Source: an uncultured bacterium
GTDB lineage: Bacteria > Calescibacteriota > Calescibacteriia > Calescibacteriales > Calescibacteriaceae
Length of the DNA: 64,000 bases
Direction of reading: 5' to 3'
NCBI GenBank assembly: GCA_938036315.1
Contig: CALHPK010000002.1
Span: 62,001-126,000, forward strand
The stretch's first letter is position 1; each line of letters opens with the position of its first letter. Below the pieces are notes generated by a model. It saw only the letters and a list, made by a program, of their open reading frames with translations. It was not told the DNA's origin and ran no database searches. The translations under genes were made by a program, and so were the position numbers. Shown piece by piece: positions 8,608 through 16,837 of the stretch.

Positions 8608-11514
8608 ATGAACCCTATAATAAAGATACTCGAAAAAATAATAGGAACGAAGAATAAAAGAGAAATAGAGAGGATAAGAAGAAAGTATCTTGGAAAAATT
8701 TTGTCCGTAGAAGAAGAGCTAGATAAACTTCATAACAAAGAACTCAGAAAGTTAGCTTTTGATTATATAAAAAAGGTCAGAGAAGATAAGGTTTCGCCAG
8801 ATGATATTCTTCCTGAGTATTTTGCTCTTGTCAGGGAGGTGTCAAAAAGGGTTTTAGCGAAAAGGCATTTTGATGTCCAGGTAATAGGTGGTGTTGTTTT
8901 ATATGAAGGGAAAGTTGCTGAAATGAAAACGGGTGAGGGGAAAACTCTAGTGGCAACTTTACCACTGGCACTAACTGCAACCGAGGGGAGAGGGTGTCAT
9001 CTTGTCACGGTCAATGATTACCTTGCAAGGCGAGATGCTACATGGATGGGGCCGATCTACAAATTTTTGGGACTAGAAGTTGGGGTTATAAATCAGCTTG
9101 AAGCATCGTATAAAGTCGAGTGGCAATTCCCAGAGCTTGTGGAGAAAGCGATTGAAGACAACATAAGAGCTTGGCCACAAGGGAATATAATAAATGATCC
9201 TTTAGAGCGCGAGAAAATCAACATGGATGCAATATCTGCTTTTCAGACCACACTTATTCAGGTCTCAAGAAAAGAAGCTTACAAGTGCGACATAACGTAT
9301 GGAACCAATAACGAATTCGCTTTTGATTATCTGAAAGATAATATGAGATACTCTCTTGGTGACATCGTGCAACGTGAGCTTTACTATGCTATAGTTGATG
9401 AGGTCGATTCCATTCTAATAGATGAAGCAAGAACCCCACTTATCATATCGGGACCAGCTGAAGAAGACCCTTCTTTGTATTACAAAGTTGATAAAGTTGC
9501 TGCAATACTAAAAAAAGGAGAGGACTTTGAGCTTGAAGAAAAATCAAGGCAAGTGCTTTTGAAAGAGAGCGGAATCGCAAAAGCCGAAAAATTCTTAGGA
9601 GTCCCTAATCTGTATGATCCTGTAAATATCGAGATACTTCATCATCTGATTCAGGCCTTAAGGGCTCATCACCTCTTTCACAAGGATGTTGATTATGTAG
9701 TGAAGGATGGAAAAGTTATTATCGTTGATGAGTTCACAGGTAGGCTGATGCATGGGAGGCGCTGGTCCGACGGACTCCACCAAGCTATAGAAGCAAAGGA
9801 AAAGCTAAAAATAGAAGCTGAAACCCAAACACTCGCTTCAATCTCATTCCAGAACTACTTCAGAATGTATAAAAAGCTTGCTGGTATGACAGGAACTGCC
9901 GCTACCGAAGCCGTAGAATTCAAAGAGATCTATAACCTTGATGTCGTTGTTATCCCAACTCACAAACCAATGGTGAGAGTTGACTATGATGATGTTGTAT
10001 TCCTAACTCAGGAGGAGAAATTTGAAGCTGTCATAAAGGAAATTGAAGAAATGTGGAAACAAGGTAGACCAGTACTTGTTGGAACAGTATCAATAGAGAA
10101 GAATGAAAAGATCTCTCAGATGTTAAGGGCTAAGGGTATTCCTCATCAGGTTCTCAACGCTAAAAACCACGAAAAGGAAGCTTATATAATTGCTCAAGCT
10201 GGAAGATTCAAGGCTGTTACAGTAGCAACAAATATGGCTGGGCGTGGAGTGGATATAATTTTAGGTGGAAATCCCGAAATGCTCGCAAGGCAAGAAGTTG
10301 GTTGGGACGCTCCCCCCGAAGAATTCGAAAAAGCATTGAAAAAATATGATGAAATATGCAAGAAAGAAAGAGAAAAAGTTATTGAACTAGGGGGGTTACA
10401 CATTATAGGAACTGAAAGGCATGAATCCCGTAGGATAGACAATCAGCTGAGGGGTAGATCAGGTAGACAGGGGGATCCAGGTTCCTCACGCTTTTATCTT
10501 TCTCTTGAAGATGATCTTATGCGAATTTTCGGATCAGAAAAAATTGCTCCTATGATGAGAAGGTTGGGAATGAAAAAGGGTGAGCCGATTCAACATAAAT
10601 GGGTAACAAGAGCAATTGAAAACGCTCAGAAAAGAGTTGAAGCTTACAACTTTGAAATAAGAAAACACCTTCTTGAATATGATAACGTTATGAACAAACA
10701 TAGAGAAACTATTTATTCGATCAGGAGAAGAATCCTTTCTAAAGATAACGTCAGAGAAATAGTTTATGAATTTATATATGATATCATTGATTCTCTTTTT
10801 GAAAAATATTTCCCAAAAAAAGGGGAGCCAGATTATGAGGGTTTTAGGAGAGATTTTGAGGGTATTTTTGGTTTTATCCCGGAGATCAGCTCAGAAAATT
10901 TAGATGAGGCTAAAGAAAGCTTATTTGACATTGCAAAATCACATTATGAATCAAAGGTCAGCCAGATACCAAGTAACATAATATCGGAGATTGAGCAGTT
11001 TATTCTCTTGAATACTTTAGATACTATGTGGAGAAGACATCTTTACTCTATGGATCAGCTCAGAGAATCTGTTGGGATGAGAGGATATGGTCAGCTTGAC
11101 CCACTTATTGAGTATAAAAAAGAAGGGTTCTTTATCTTTGTTGATATGATTGATAAATTGAGAAGAAATGTAGTCTCAAAACTCTTTATGTTCAAGGTAC
11201 AGGAGGGAAGAGAAAAGGATGAGGAAGCAGAAATTGAGCGCGCACTTAGCAATATAGCAAGAAGATACAAAGTAGCGTCTCCTCAGGACGGAAGAGTAAA
11301 TAACTATGGTAAGGTAGTCACACAAGTAGTCACACAAACTTATGCCGGCATCAGATCAGAAGCTACCCCAAAATCTGTCCAGGTTCAGCCATCGTTTCAG
11401 ATATCACAGCCCACCAGAACTCAGCCCTCTGGAGCAAGCAAAATAGGAAGAAACGATCCTTGTCCATGCGGCAGTGGTAAAAAGTTCAAAAAATGTTGTG
11501 GTAAAGAAACTTAA
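8608..11514 (+). CDS. secA: Preprotein translocase ATPase SecA
   Basis: SecA drives export of unfolded proteins through SecYEG. The 968-residue protein is complete. It has Walker A MKTGEGKT near residue 110, the DEVDSILIDEARTPLIISG box, and the C-terminal zinc motif CPCGSGKKFKKCC that binds SecB or ribosomes. It is longer than E. coli SecA. An insertion of roughly 50-60 residues lies in the first nucleotide-binding domain, between GLEVGVI and CDITYGTNNEFAFDYL, at about residues 160-225. The linker before the zinc motif is rich in Pro, Gln, Ser and Thr. No Shine-Dalgarno sequence is visible. Confidence 0.98.
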   Translation: MNPIIKILEKIIGTKNKREIERIRRKYLGKILSVEEELDKLHNKELRKLAFDYIKKVREDKVSPDDILPEYFALVREVSKRVLAKRHFDVQVIGGVVLYEGKVAEMKTGEGKTLVATLPLALTATEGRGCHLVTVNDYLARRDATWMGPIYKFLGLEVGVINQLEASYKVEWQFPELVEKAIEDNIRAWPQGNIINDPLEREKINMDAISAFQTTLIQVSRKEAYKCDITYGTNNEFAFDYLKDNMRYSLGDIVQRELYYAIVDEVDSILIDEARTPLIISGPAEEDPSLYYKVDKVAAILKKGEDFELEEKSRQVLLKESGIAKAEKFLGVPNLYDPVNIEILHHLIQALRAHHLFHKDVDYVVKDGKVIIVDEFTGRLMHGRRWSDGLHQAIEAKEKLKIEAETQTLASISFQNYFRMYKKLAGMTGTAATEAVEFKEIYNLDVVVIPTHKPMVRVDYDDVVFLTQEEKFEAVIKEIEEMWKQGRPVLVGTVSIEKNEKISQMLRAKGIPHQVLNAKNHEKEAYIIAQAGRFKAVTVATNMAGRGVDIILGGNPEMLARQEVGWDAPPEEFEKALKKYDEICKKEREKVIELGGLHIIGTERHESRRIDNQLRGRSGRQGDPGSSRFYLSLEDDLMRIFGSEKIAPMMRRLGMKKGEPIQHKWVTRAIENAQKRVEAYNFEIRKHLLEYDNVMNKHRETIYSIRRRILSKDNVREIVYEFIYDIIDSLFEKYFPKKGEPDYEGFRRDFEGIFGFIPEISSENLDEAKESLFDIAKSHYESKVSQIPSNIISEIEQFILLNTLDTMWRRHLYSMDQLRESVGMRGYGQLDPLIEYKKEGFFIFVDMIDKLRRNVVSKLFMFKVQEGREKDEEAEIERALSNIARRYKVASPQDGRVNNYGKVVTQVVTQTYAGIRSEATPKSVQVQPSFQISQPTRTQPSGASKIGRNDPCPCGSGKKFKKCCGKET

Positions 11515-11577
11515 TCGCTTAGCAAAATTTGCAAATAATAAGGTTCTGTTCTGCAGATCCGATAAATAATAATTAGG

Positions 11578-12120
11578 ATGGAAATTGTAAAAGCAACACA
11601 AGATCTTATTGTGAAGATGAAGTATACGGGGATATTTAGACTCCTCGGGGAGGATGAGATAAAATTAGCCCAGGAATTTATCTCTTTTTACAAATTTATC
11701 AAAGGGGAGGTAATAATCAAAGAAGGTAGCAGATCATACGGATTGTACACTATAGTTCAGGGCAAGGTAAAAGCTCTAAAGCAGGGTATTGAGATAGCAA
11801 CATTGTATTTGGGGGATTTTTTCGGAGAAAGTGACTTACTGCAGATCGGAACAGCATCGGCTACAATTGTTGCTGATGATGATACAATAGTAGCTGTTGT
11901 AAGTAAAGATGCTATTAATAATTTAGAAACCCAAAATAGTAAAACCGCCTTGAAATTTTATAAACTTATAGCGAAAGTTATAATGACCAGACTTGTAAAT
12001 CTTGATAATGAATACGTAAAAGTTATGATAGAGCTTGATAATCAGAAGAAAAAAGAAGAGATGAGAAAGGTCAGAGAAGAAATATTCAGAATAGGGGCAA
12101 GCAAAATAGAAGCAAAATAA
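11578..12120 (+). CDS. Stand-alone cyclic-nucleotide-binding (Crp/Fnr-type sensor) domain protein
   Basis: Residues about 15-130 match the cNMP-binding beta-roll: IKGEVIIKEGSRSYGLYTIVQGKVKA, then LGDFFGESDLL, which corresponds to the phosphate-binding cassette. Where Crp has an Arg-Thr-Ala motif, this protein has GTASATIVAD, so binding of cAMP or another ligand is uncertain. After the dimer-type helix the protein ends in about 50 charged, probably coiled-coil residues. There is no helix-turn-helix, so it is not an obvious DNA-binding regulator. It may act through protein contacts. The gene lies alone between secA and rplU, with an AT-rich -10-like region directly before the ATG. Confidence 0.75.
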   Translation: MEIVKATQDLIVKMKYTGIFRLLGEDEIKLAQEFISFYKFIKGEVIIKEGSRSYGLYTIVQGKVKALKQGIEIATLYLGDFFGESDLLQIGTASATIVADDDTIVAVVSKDAINNLETQNSKTALKFYKLIAKVIMTRLVNLDNEYVKVMIELDNQKKKEEMRKVREEIFRIGASKIEAK

Positions 12121-12194
12121 GGGCAAAAAGATAAAGTAGAGACAAAGTAGCACAGCTCTAAGAATTCAGATTTTCAGATTTCTAAATCAAAAAA

Positions 12195-12200
12195 TATAAA
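12195..12200 (+). promoter_or_regulatory. -10-like element of rplU
   Basis: TATAAA ending 10 nt before the rplU ATG; no Shine-Dalgarno sequence between them. Confidence 0.4.
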
Positions 12201-12210
12201 TTATAAACCT

Positions 12211-12540
12211 ATGTACGCAATAGTACAGGTAGGAGGTAAGCAATATAAGGTTAAAGAAGGAGACCTTCTCAGAACCGAAAAGGTAAAGGGGGTAAATCCA
12301 GGGGAAATTTTGGAAATAAAGGAAGTCTTTTTTGCAAGCTACAATGGCACAGTACTGATCGGTAATCCATTTGTAGAAGGAGTCTTAGTTAAATTGAGAA
12401 AAATAAAAGATGGGAAAGGGAAGAAGGTAATAGTCTTTAAATTTAAGAGAAAAAAAAGATATAGAAGAAAGTATGGGCACAGACAAGGATTTTCACTCTT
12501 TAAAGTTGAAAAGATAGAGATCTATAATGCTAAAAGTTGA
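12211..12540 (+). CDS. rplU: 50S ribosomal protein L21
   Basis: L21 is a 23S rRNA-binding protein of the large subunit. The 109-residue product starts MYAIVQVGGKQYKV, the standard L21 N terminus, and has the basic FKFKRKKRYRRKYGHRQG region that contacts rRNA. In most bacteria rpmA (L27) follows directly. Here the next gene is an ABC ATPase whose ATG lies 14 nt inside the end of rplU, so the pair is probably co-translated. Confidence 0.96.
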   Translation: MYAIVQVGGKQYKVKEGDLLRTEKVKGVNPGEILEIKEVFFASYNGTVLIGNPFVEGVLVKLRKIKDGKGKKVIVFKFKRKKRYRRKYGHRQGFSLFKVEKIEIYNAKS

Positions 12541-13285
12541 TCGTATCACAATAACCTTTGGTGGTATAACAGCAGTAAATGATGTAAGCTTCTATCTACC
12601 TGAAGGAGAAATTTTAGGAATAATAGGACCGAATGGCTCTGGGAAGACAACTCTTTTCAACATTATAACAGGAATATATAGACCTATATCTGGTAAGATC
12701 TTTTTGACTTTAGAGGATGGGAAAGTGAGAGATATTACAGGGCTTAAACCTCATCGGATTGCAAGACTGAAGGTGGCAAGAACATTTCAGAATATAAAAC
12801 TTTTCGGATACCTGACTGTAATAGATAATATTCTCCTTGGGAGGAATCTTTACTATAGCAAAAACATTCTAAGTGTTTTAGGTTTTGAAGCAAAAGACTA
12901 TAAGAACAATAGAGAAAAATCCGAAGAAATAATAGATTTTCTTGATCTGAAAGCTTACAGGTACTCACTTGCTAAGGATATACCTCTTGGTATAAGAAAG
13001 AAAGTAGAGCTGGCACGGGCTTTAGCTCAGCAGCCACGGCTTCTCCTTCTTGATGAACCAACTTCAGGTCTTACTTACGAAGAAAAAAGTGAATTCTTAT
13101 ACTACATAAAAGAAATAAATGAAAAGTTAGGAATCACATTAATCATAATTGAACATGATGTCAAAGTCATATCATCAATAGCTAAAAAAATTATAGCTCT
13201 TAATGATGGGAAAAAAATTGCAGAGGGAACCCCAGATGAAATTCTCAAAAATCCCGAAGTTATAAAGTCCTATCTTGGAGAGTAA
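12527..13285 (+). CDS. ABC transporter ATP-binding protein, LivG-like
   Basis: This 252-residue ATPase resembles the LivG subunit of branched-chain amino-acid importers. It has Walker A GPNGSGKTT near residue 37, the A-loop and Q-loop region ARTFQNIKLFG, Walker B LLLLDEPTSGL and the switch His in IIIEHDVKVI. The signature segment reads DIPLGIRKKVELARAL rather than LSxGQ, a relaxed form like that of LivG. No permease, second ATPase or binding protein is nearby, so the substrate and partners are unknown. The ATG overlaps the end of rplU by 14 nt, and its 3' end overlaps the end of murF by 26 nt in convergent orientation. Confidence 0.85.
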   Translation: MLKVDRITITFGGITAVNDVSFYLPEGEILGIIGPNGSGKTTLFNIITGIYRPISGKIFLTLEDGKVRDITGLKPHRIARLKVARTFQNIKLFGYLTVIDNILLGRNLYYSKNILSVLGFEAKDYKNNREKSEEIIDFLDLKAYRYSLAKDIPLGIRKKVELARALAQQPRLLLLDEPTSGLTYEEKSEFLYYIKEINEKLGITLIIIEHDVKVISSIAKKIIALNDGKKIAEGTPDEILKNPEVIKSYLGE

Positions 13286-14801
13286 CTTTGCCATAAATCC
13301 GATCGACGAATTCCTCAAATATAATCTCAAATTTGCAGCCCCTTGAAGCCTTAAAAAAGACATAATCTGGCGTGCGCTTCCTAAAGTAGCTCACAAGAGT
13401 TTCAACAAGCTCCTTTTCTGACTCAAAAACCAGAGCTTCGAATGACTTCGATTCCAATCCTTTTTTCATATTTTGAGCGAAACTTCCAAGTAAAAAGAAG
13501 AGAGTTCTATCCCTTTCTAAAAATCTCGAGGCTAAATCCCCAACAGAGTAATGCTCGTTTTCCGAAAAAATACCAAGTTCTAACATATCACCTAAAACAA
13601 AAAACTTCTTTCCAGATACAAAGGAAGCTGAATAGAATAGACTTGAAAGTGAAACGGGATTTGAATTGTAGGTATCATCAACGAGTATGGTATTATTTAT
13701 CTCAAAAACAGAGAATCTATGGGGCTCATTCCTGAACTTCTCAAAGTCTATGCCTTTCAAATTGTAAATAAGATCGACCCCCCTGCTCCACCCATAAGAG
13801 ATAATTGAGCTTATGGCTCCGGCGATGTTGGATGAAAAATGTGGAGCTAAATTTGAAAAAATAGTGAAAGTTTCCTTCTTTCTTCCTTCATAAACTTCAA
13901 CTCTGAACTCAGTTTTAAAATTCCTGCTCACACTAAGAGGATATGAAACTACGAGTTTAGAAATTTTTTCGATCTCACCCACATCTACTCTTTCTCCGGC
14001 AAATGCTATTTTCTTTTCTGTATTTAACGAGAAGAAGAAATCTTTAAGTCTTAGTTCGCCGATATTAAGGATACAAACTCCGCTATGTGCTAGAACATAC
14101 TTTATCAATGATGTTTCCTCTTCAAATATTCCATTTTCTGACTCCAACCCTTCAAGATGCTCCTTTCCTACAGAAAGCAAAACCGCAGAGTCAGGATCAG
14201 CAAATTTGCAAAGATACTCAATCTCTCCTTTGCGAGATGTGCCTATTTCTAAAACCGCAATTTCTGTTTCATTTTTTAAATCTAAAAGAGAGAATGCAAG
14301 ACCTATTTCATTGTTGAAACTTTTTCTACTCTTTGTTACCTTAAAGCCAAGATCTGAAAGCATAAAGTGGATAAGTTCTTTCGTTGTGGTCTTTCCAGCA
14401 CTTCCGCCAACTGATATAACATACGGGGAGATCTTTCTTCTTATAAAAACTCCAAGTTTCAACAGAGCTTCGTGAGTATTTTCAACAAAAATTACTGGTC
14501 TTGGTATTTTGCTCAATTTTTGTAACATTTCTTTTCTTGAAGACAAGGAAGCGATTGCGCCTTTGTTAAAGGCAGTTTCAATGAAGTTGTGCCCATCAAA
14601 ATTTTTACCATATAGTGGAACAAACAAAGTACCTTCGACATCTTCCCGAGTATCTGTTGATAAAAATCTTACTGTAAAGCTCTCATCAGGATAATAGCTA
14701 TTGGAATAAAAAACTAAATCACCACCTACAATATTTGAGATATCTCTGAGAGTTAAAGCTATAGGCAGTTCAATTCTCACAATAGAAATTTTAAATATCA
14801 T
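13260..14801 (-). CDS. murF: UDP-N-acetylmuramoyl-tripeptide--D-alanyl-D-alanine ligase
   Basis: MurF adds D-Ala-D-Ala to the UDP-MurNAc-tripeptide in the cytoplasm. The protein shows the Mur ligase P-loop SVGGSAGKTTTKE, the SFNNEIGL motif and the late DDTYNSNPVS motif that places the substrate. I chose the ATG at 14801 (513 residues), because LTLRDISNIVGGD is the normal MurF opening and only a short extension precedes it. A TTG at 14828 would add nine residues and abut xerC. No other mur genes are nearby. Its last 26 bp overlap the ABC ATPase gene. Confidence 0.93.
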   Translation of the reverse strand: MIFKISIVRIELPIALTLRDISNIVGGDLVFYSNSYYPDESFTVRFLSTDTREDVEGTLFVPLYGKNFDGHNFIETAFNKGAIASLSSRKEMLQKLSKIPRPVIFVENTHEALLKLGVFIRRKISPYVISVGGSAGKTTTKELIHFMLSDLGFKVTKSRKSFNNEIGLAFSLLDLKNETEIAVLEIGTSRKGEIEYLCKFADPDSAVLLSVGKEHLEGLESENGIFEEETSLIKYVLAHSGVCILNIGELRLKDFFFSLNTEKKIAFAGERVDVGEIEKISKLVVSYPLSVSRNFKTEFRVEVYEGRKKETFTIFSNLAPHFSSNIAGAISSIISYGWSRGVDLIYNLKGIDFEKFRNEPHRFSVFEINNTILVDDTYNSNPVSLSSLFYSASFVSGKKFFVLGDMLELGIFSENEHYSVGDLASRFLERDRTLFFLLGSFAQNMKKGLESKSFEALVFESEKELVETLVSYFRKRTPDYVFFKASRGCKFEIIFEEFVDRIYGKVTLQDRTL

Positions 14802-14816
14802 AGGTGCCAGAATTTT

Positions 14817-14822
14817 TAAAAT
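14817..14822 (+). promoter_or_regulatory. -10-like element of xerC inside a 27-bp divergent gap
   Basis: TAAAAT ending 6 nt before the GTG of the Xer recombinase. The same short AT-rich stretch, read on the other strand, must also hold the start signals of murF, whose ATG is at 14801. Confidence 0.4.
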
Positions 14823-14828
14823 TTCCAA

Positions 14829-15704
14829 GTGTTGGAAGAGTTTGAGAATTATTTGTATTTCATTCTTGGAAGGAGTAAAAATACCATCTCTTCTTATATC
14901 AAAGACCTGAAGGAGATAGATGAATTCTTTAGAAGTAATGGTAAATACTTGGAAAATTTTGACGAAGAAGATGTCGAAAATTGGATAAACTTTGTCAAGG
15001 GAGAGCTTGATGAGACGAGCATAAACAGGAAACTATCTGCTTTAAGAACTTTCATAAAGTTTTTAGCGAGGCGCTCCTATAAAGATATCGATGAAAATAC
15101 CAATCTTCTAAAGCTTTTAAAGAGGATAAAGAATCTAAAAGATTCGAGAAAAATTCCAAAAGTTCCGACAAAGCAAGAAATTATCACTCTAATAGACAGC
15201 ATAACAGGGGAAGATTTCGAATCATGTAGAAATCGAGCAATTCTGGAGTTGCTCTATGGTTCAGGCTTGCGAGTTTCAGAAATAATAGAACTTAAAACAC
15301 AGCACCTTGCCAACATAAAAGAAGGCATAATAAAGGTGAAAGGCAAGGGAAATAAAGAAAGATTAGTGCCAATAAGTAATAAATCAAAAGAGGCAATCCA
15401 AAAATACATAAGGGTAAGGAGTGGCATCAGACCCAGGACAGATTTCCTATTTGTGAACTCGAGGGGTAAAAAACTCACAAGACAGGGTGTCTGGTTCATA
15501 CTCAAAAGATACGGTATATACCCCCATCTACTAAGACACAGTTTCGCAACTCATCTGATATCTGAGGGAGCAGATCTAAGGTCTGTCCAGATTATGCTTG
15601 GACACGAGAATCTATCAACCACCCAGATATACACAAAAGTTTTTCCAGAGACACTGAAAATCTCTGTGCAAAAGTATCACCCTCTCTCAAAAGAAATTAA
15701 GTAG
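14829..15704 (+). CDS. xerC: Tyrosine site-specific recombinase, XerC/XerD family
   Basis: Xer recombinases resolve chromosome dimers at dif near the terminus. The 291-residue protein has the N-terminal SAM-like DNA-binding domain and a full catalytic set. The first Arg is in GSGLRVSEI and a Lys in KGKGNKER. The HxxR box is in [13 protein letters not shown], then [15 protein letters not shown] carries the late His and the nucleophilic Tyr. The length and lack of mobile-element genes around it favour a housekeeping Xer over a phage integrase. The start is GTG at 14829, with TTG one codon later as an alternative. Whether it acts alone or with a second Xer elsewhere cannot be told. Confidence 0.88.
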   Translation: MLEEFENYLYFILGRSKNTISSYIKDLKEIDEFFRSNGKYLENFDEEDVENWINFVKGELDETSINRKLSALRTFIKFLARRSYKDIDENTNLLKLLKRIKNLKDSRKIPKVPTKQEIITLIDSITGEDFESCRNRAILELLYGSGLRVSEIIELKTQHLANIKEGIIKVKGKGNKERLVPISNKSKEAIQKYIRVRSGIRPRTDFLFVNSRGKKLTRQGVWFILKRYGIYPHLLRHSFATHLISEGADLRSVQIMLGHENLSTTQIYTKVFPETLKISVQKYHPLSKEIK

Positions 15705-15705
15705 C

Positions 15706-16125
15706 TTATATTTTCCCGAGCTTTTTGATCCTCTCCTCTGGACTAATAATGTCAATTATTCTAACGCCAAATTTATCTCCCATGATTATTACTTCTCCTC
15801 TGGCGATGTGTCTGCCATTGACGAGAATTTCAACGGGTTCATTTTCATATTTGTCTAATTCCAAGGTTGCTCCCTGAGTTATCTGAAGAAGATCTCCAAG
15901 AAGAACTTTTGTTCTCCCAACTTCAACAGAAAGTTCAAGGGGTATATCAAGGAGTATCTTTAGAGCTTCTGGAAATATCTCTTTCTCCTCCCCTTCCTTC
16001 TTTACATCTGCTTTTTCCTCTTTCTCTTTTGTTCTTCTTCTCTCTTCACTACCCACTACATCTTCTATAGCCTTTGATATAGCTTTCTCCATCTCCTCCG
16101 AAAGTTCTATCTCCTCTGTTTTCAT
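15706..16125 (-). CDS. fliN: Flagellar motor switch protein FliN
   Basis: FliN forms the bottom of the flagellar C-ring. The last 80 residues are a clear SpoA (surface presentation of antigens) domain: LELSVEVGRTKVLLGDLL...GATLELDKYENEPVEILVNG...ARGEVIIMGDKFGVRI. The first ~55 residues are acidic and rich in Lys and Glu. At 139 residues it is a normal FliN rather than a FliM. No other flagellar gene is present in the window. A perfect TATAAT lies 7 nt upstream of the ATG. The 3' end is 1 bp from that of xerC. Confidence 0.9.
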   Translation of the reverse strand: MKTEEIELSEEMEKAISKAIEDVVGSEERRRTKEKEEKADVKKEGEEKEIFPEALKILLDIPLELSVEVGRTKVLLGDLLQITQGATLELDKYENEPVEILVNGRHIARGEVIIMGDKFGVRIIDIISPEERIKKLGKI

Positions 16126-16132
16126 ACTTATA

Positions 16133-16138
16133 ATTATA
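16133..16138 (-). promoter_or_regulatory. -10 element of fliN (TATAAT)
   Basis: A consensus TATAAT on the minus strand with exactly 7 nt to the ATG. Transcription from it would start at or within a base of the start codon, which predicts a leaderless mRNA. Confidence 0.5.
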
Positions 16139-16243
16139 ATAATTTTAGTAAAACTGATATAACAATGTAAAGGAATGATAGTTCATGGTAAGTGTATTGG
16201 GGCTTTAGAATGATTCAGCAAAACTTAAGTGATTGCAAATAAT

Positions 16244-16816
16244 CTACGACTGTTGGAAGGTATTTTTGAGAATTAAGCTGAGAAAAGAAATCCTTAGAGA
16301 GTGAGCCAGTGTCAGGGTTAATGATAGTGCCTCTTTTAGGTTCTTTCCAACTGCAAAAACACCGTGTCCTTTAACAATACAGATATTGTACTTTATGCAG
16401 TATTCGGGAACTAAATCATATTCAATAATTGGAACTACAGAGATGATTATTTTTCCTTCATAGTCTTGTGGTGTAAATTTGTCTAAAAATGAGGAAAGAG
16501 CGACAGCTTCTGGAATATGACTGTGCAAAACTGCGTTGACACTTTTTTGGGCCTGATCTGCATGCACATAGATTTTCCTATGTAGGTCAAGATCTGATGA
16601 TGCAATCTTATCTTTTTTTGTAACTTTATAGATAGGAAGACGAATAATATCCTTAGTAGTAATAAAAGGCATGGAGATTCCAGTTTTCTTTATGATTATG
16701 GAATTCTTCCCACTCCTTACGCTTACATTTCCTCCCCGAAGATCTACGAGTTCTCTTTCAAAAAGGATGTTCCCAACCTTTCTAAACTCATCTGCTATCT
16801 TTTTGAGCTTATTCAT
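16244..16816 (-). CDS. Class II aldolase/adducin family protein
   Basis: A 190-residue protein of the fuculose-phosphate aldolase / adducin head family. The zinc ligands are visible as HSH in AVLHSHIPEAVALS (about residue 97) and His in VKGHGVFAVGK. The opening LVDLRGGNVSVRSG forms the substrate phosphate loop. Members cleave or epimerise sugar phosphates or dehydrate methylthioribulose phosphate; the exact substrate is not determinable here. It starts 21 bp after the gltB stop on the same strand with no Shine-Dalgarno sequence, so it is probably transcribed with gltB, though no metabolic link is obvious. Confidence 0.8.
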   Translation of the reverse strand: MNKLKKIADEFRKVGNILFERELVDLRGGNVSVRSGKNSIIIKKTGISMPFITTKDIIRLPIYKVTKKDKIASSDLDLHRKIYVHADQAQKSVNAVLHSHIPEAVALSSFLDKFTPQDYEGKIIISVVPIIEYDLVPEYCIKYNICIVKGHGVFAVGKNLKEALSLTLTLAHSLRISFLSLILKNTFQQS

Positions 16817-16837
16817 GGTAGCATAGATTTTTTGAGA

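Noticed and set aside
14829-15704. Phage or integrative-element integrase
   Set aside because: No attachment repeats, excisionase or cargo genes are nearby, and the size and motifs fit a housekeeping Xer protein.
15706-16125. Type III secretion SpoA protein
   Set aside because: No secretion genes are nearby and the length and single SpoA domain fit FliN. The evidence cannot fully exclude it.
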